Below are positions 61,401 through 64,000 of a stretch of DNA of 64,000 bases, piece after piece. The position numbers and the translations under genes are program-made. The notes beneath the pieces are model-generated. The model did not search any database, was not told the DNA's origin, and was given only the letters and a program-made list of their open reading frames with translations. The stretch is from positions 26,933,851 to 26,997,850 of the forward strand of contig NC_079877.1 in the NCBI RefSeq assembly GCF_029227915.1, in the 5' to 3' direction. This DNA is from Hydractinia symbiolongicarpus. Taxonomy: Eukaryota > Cnidaria > Hydrozoa > Anthoathecata > Hydractiniidae. Position 1 is the first letter of the stretch. The number at the start of each line of letters is the position of its first letter.

Positions 61401-61771
61401 TCTGGCTAGATATAAAAAGCTAAAACAAACAATGCTACAATTTAGAAAAATTAGCTAGGTTTGTGTTTCTTCTTTTCCTTTTTAACTACCATGTGGTTTA
61501 GGGGTCTAGGGCGAGCTAAATAAGATAAGTGAACTGCCAGACCAAAAACTCCTAGACCCTCGATAGTTGTATAATTTTCTAATCAGTAAAGACATAATAG
61601 GCAAGAAGAAAGAGTTTACGTGGTGGGTGGTGGGAAAGTTTCTTTGGCATTTACAGATATTGCAAACAAAAATATGTGGTATTTTGTGGTATCTATGGGA
61701 CGTAGGACTACAGTGTTTCCTGAAGGACTAAATCCAACCTCTAGCTTAAAATACTTAGCTTTGTGTAACAT
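55482..61771 (-). CDS. KDZ-type (Kyakuja-Dileera-Zisupton) transposase-like protein, 16 exons
   Basis: Exons (- strand): 61771-61620, 61405-61324, 61181-61128, 61040-60965, 60753-60367, 60265-60067, 59960-59513, 59319-59260, 59144-59094, 58940-58890, 58790-58716, 58519-58364, 58257-57679, 57565-57380, 57245-57047, 56932-55482. All have GT-AG sites and matching phases, total 4206 bp, 1401 residues, no stop. The second half has a Cys/His-rich region (CTFSCTC, CRDIKRL, CKIYRRTC) and a catalytic-like core: ACDGTKIGL, LYDFTCSLSEY and SSICEQFNS are candidate D, D and E sites; RFFHDVFHGYTHSCSSAFR is typical of the family. HMGXB3-like proteins share this core and are an alternative name. Intactness despite many introns suggests a host-domesticated gene or a recently active element. 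First exon and start are the least certain; ATG 61401 is an alternative. Confidence 0.8.
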
Positions 61772-64000
61772 CCATTCTTCGTTCTTGTTGTTTTGTTCCA
61801 GCCAGCTAGCAGTTGCGGCCACTGTTGTTTACATTTTATGCTACCATTTTGATTGTATGATGTAATATTTTGTTCTAATTATAGCTATTTTATGTGGTAT
61901 CAAATTGCCGTATCAAGTGTATGTTGGGTGAACCGACTGACAGGAAGAAGAAAGACCACAAACCCACAAACCCCAAAATTTGCGAAATTCATTAATTCAG
62001 TTAATTCTGCCTACATTCACTTAAAAGTTTGGTGGAAACACCTTTATTTACTAGTTAGTTAAACATGTGTTTTGAACACTTGTCTTATCTTTTTAAAAAA
62101 GAAAAAAAAAAAAAAGTAAAAATAGTTACCAAGATGAGATTCGAACACACGACGACTCCCGTGTCGGTGCTCAGAGAGGCAAAAATTTCCATTCTTGTAG
62201 GACACATTTGCGTTTTAATACAAGCTCACGAGCTTGTAACTATAAACCATACATCATTTTGTTTACATTTTTGTGAGTGCTAAATTGTTAATAATTGAAT
62301 ATTTTTACGCAGTTGTCAAACGGGTGGCTAAATTAAAAAAACAATGGGATATATTTCTCTCTTTATTGTGATGGTCATGGGGTCAATCTACACAAAGTGA
62401 TTTAAATAAGAAAAAGTTGAAGATCAAAATGGCAAAAATGTTGAATACCATGTAAAGAAAATATTTTTATTATTTTTTTCTACTTAACTTGCGAATAAAA
62501 TAGCGAGTAAAAATAAATAAAGTAAAAAAAAAGGAAAAGGTGAAGCCACCATATTGCACGTTCGATTTGTTTTGAAGGTTTCCGGTTTGTATTTTTATTC
62601 AAATTTGGCGCCATCTCATGTTAACAAACTTTATCGTTCGAAGTTGGTAGTATGTTGTTGAAAAGGGACTCAAAACATGAAAAAATATTGTTGTTGGTTA
62701 TGACAGATATTTCTTAGTTCAGAGAAGTTTAAACGAAGGTTATAAAAAGCTGTTACTACTAAAGTACGTAAGATATTATGGCTGGCTGCCACAAAATAGT
62801 TTCTTGTTCGCCTCTCCTTTAAACTTCTCCATAGGTCCTGCCTAGGAGCGTGCTTAGGTGTAGAGCTTATAAATTTTGTGCGAGAACTGTGCTGTGAATC
62901 GTTGGGAACCCTAATCCAAAGGCGAATAGATCTAGACTACGTTTACATGTAGGCGGGATGAAACTTCTTCTTTGACCGACCTGAAAAAGAAAAGGTGTAT
63001 CTACCTGATGTGATAATAACTAAGTATCCAAGCTCGTCCTCTGTATCGGCCATTAATAATTTAAACCTGGGTCTTTATGTTTCATCATATCTACGATATG
63101 TTTTCGAAACAGCGTGAAGAATTATGCGGGAAAGGCATTTCGCGACGATGTTGGATCCACAAAATGTTAAAAAATTCTACTCGTGTAATTTTACCGATAT
63201 GATCACCTTTTGTCTGCTACAGGTTAGTGTCTGTACTGAGAGTCATTCAATGAAAATTGTTAGTAATGGAAAGAAAAAATTTAACAGCACACATCACCAA
63301 AATCCTTTCTATGACCTTTCAGACGACACGAACCCTAATTAAGTTCTTTTATTATCAGAGGCGCTATGTTCTGTCTCAGCTATTTAACTAGTTTACGTTT
63401 ACTTCTGACTAGATCATGTCAGACAGTAAAATTAAATGCGGATCAAGTGCATAGATTTTAGACAATTTCTTTTCCTTCGTAGGATGCTATTCACCTTAAT
63501 AACTTTGTTGTAATAACCGAAAAAAGTATAAAGAATACTGTAAAATTTCCAGAATGTGTTACCAATCGTATTCTTAAAAATCAAGAAGAGCTTACATAAG
63601 AGTCTGTCAACACCTGTATTTTTTGGATAATCGATACAAATATGCATAGAAAAGACGCTTCAAGACCCGAAAACTCAATAAATAAGAACAGCATTCTTTA
63701 AATATTCTAAGTTTAAAAATTGAAGAAACAGGATTTATTAATATCATTTGTTACAGACACCCATCCCACGGTGGGGGAATGTGCCAATATATATATATAA
63801 ATACAAAAAAGAAACGAAACAAAATAAAAACACAATTGTTTTTTATGATTTATATCGACTAAAGCCAGTATAGTAAGTGTATACAGTTCACACTTTATGA
63901 ATTTTTTCGAAGTTTTACTATTTTTTTGTTTACAATTTTTTAGTAAAAACCTCGTGAAAATACCAATTACGCACCCTCCCATCAAAACCTAGACAATAAA
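61772..64000. other. Intergenic region upstream of the KDZ-type gene
   Basis: About 2.2 kb. The first part probably holds the promoter or 5' UTR of the KDZ-type gene. A TTTGGCGCC motif lies at about 62605. A + strand frame at 63124-63342 and a - strand frame at 63985-63713 show no domain or linked exons. Nothing else supported. Confidence 0.4.
62120..62205 (-). repeat. tRNA-like (B-box) repeat fragment
   Basis: On the - strand GTGTGTTCGAATCTCATC resembles a degenerate T arm with a B box, followed by a T-rich stretch that could stop polymerase III. The T stem does not pair properly and no A box is seen, so it is a fragment of a tRNA-derived repeat at best. Confidence 0.3.

Noticed and set aside
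61501-61562. Inverted match GGGTCTAGG / CCTAGACCC
   Set aside because: Short, inside intron 1 of the KDZ-type gene model; no evidence that it marks an element end.
62120-62205. Functional tRNA gene on the - strand
   Set aside because: The T stem does not pair and no D arm is present; kept only as a low-confidence repeat fragment.

Overview
The window is animal nuclear DNA: AT-rich, with GT-AG introns, scattered protein-coding genes, and many transposon remnants. The gene and repeat content (a Polinton, a KDZ-type gene, pogo-like MITEs, tRNA-derived SINEs, EGF receptors) suggests a cnidarian, most likely a hydrozoan. That assignment is inference; no marker gene here fixes the species.

Layout. 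1-7610 is the right part of a decayed Polinton/Maverick, a virus-like DNA transposon: a structural-type gene on the + strand converges with a - strand block of coiled-coil/TM protein, small ORF, packaging ATPase, zinc-ribbon protein, protein-primed DNA polymerase B and a small terminal ORF. It carries frameshifts and in-frame stops. 7611-18890 is an AT-rich gene desert. 18903-23478 (+) is a 13-exon gene for a PP2A B''-type regulatory subunit (PPP2R3 family), whose splice frames close exactly. 24000-28300 is a transposon graveyard: a + strand LINE, a nested pogo-type MITE with a transposase C-terminus, and a - strand DDE-integrase pseudogene.

28848-33802 (-) is a 9-exon, about 873-residue type I membrane protein with a signal peptide, about 11 EGF repeats, one TM segment and an NPAF tail motif. 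38169-38804 (-) is a tiny 3-exon gene for a secreted six-cysteine peptide. 41126-42568 (-) is the main coding exon of a two-TM protein. 44560-48781 is a cluster of nested inverted-repeat elements. One has long TIRs around a SWIM-YqaJ-PHD protein gene (two frameshifts), a THAP-like stub and a tRNA-like gene whose halves lie on opposite strands.

53490-55394 holds two tandem arrays, the second a regular 101-bp satellite of about 15 units. It ends less than 100 bp from the 3' end of a large intact gene on the - strand (55482-61771). I assembled that gene from 16 exons with consistent phases, about 1400 residues; it looks like a KDZ (Kyakuja-Dileera-Zisupton) transposase-type protein, possibly domesticated or still mobile. 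The remaining 2 kb has no gene I can support.

The host genes (PP2A subunit, EGF receptor, secreted peptide, two-TM protein) show no operon-like linkage. All exon models are hand-built from splice signals and reading frame, with no transcript support.
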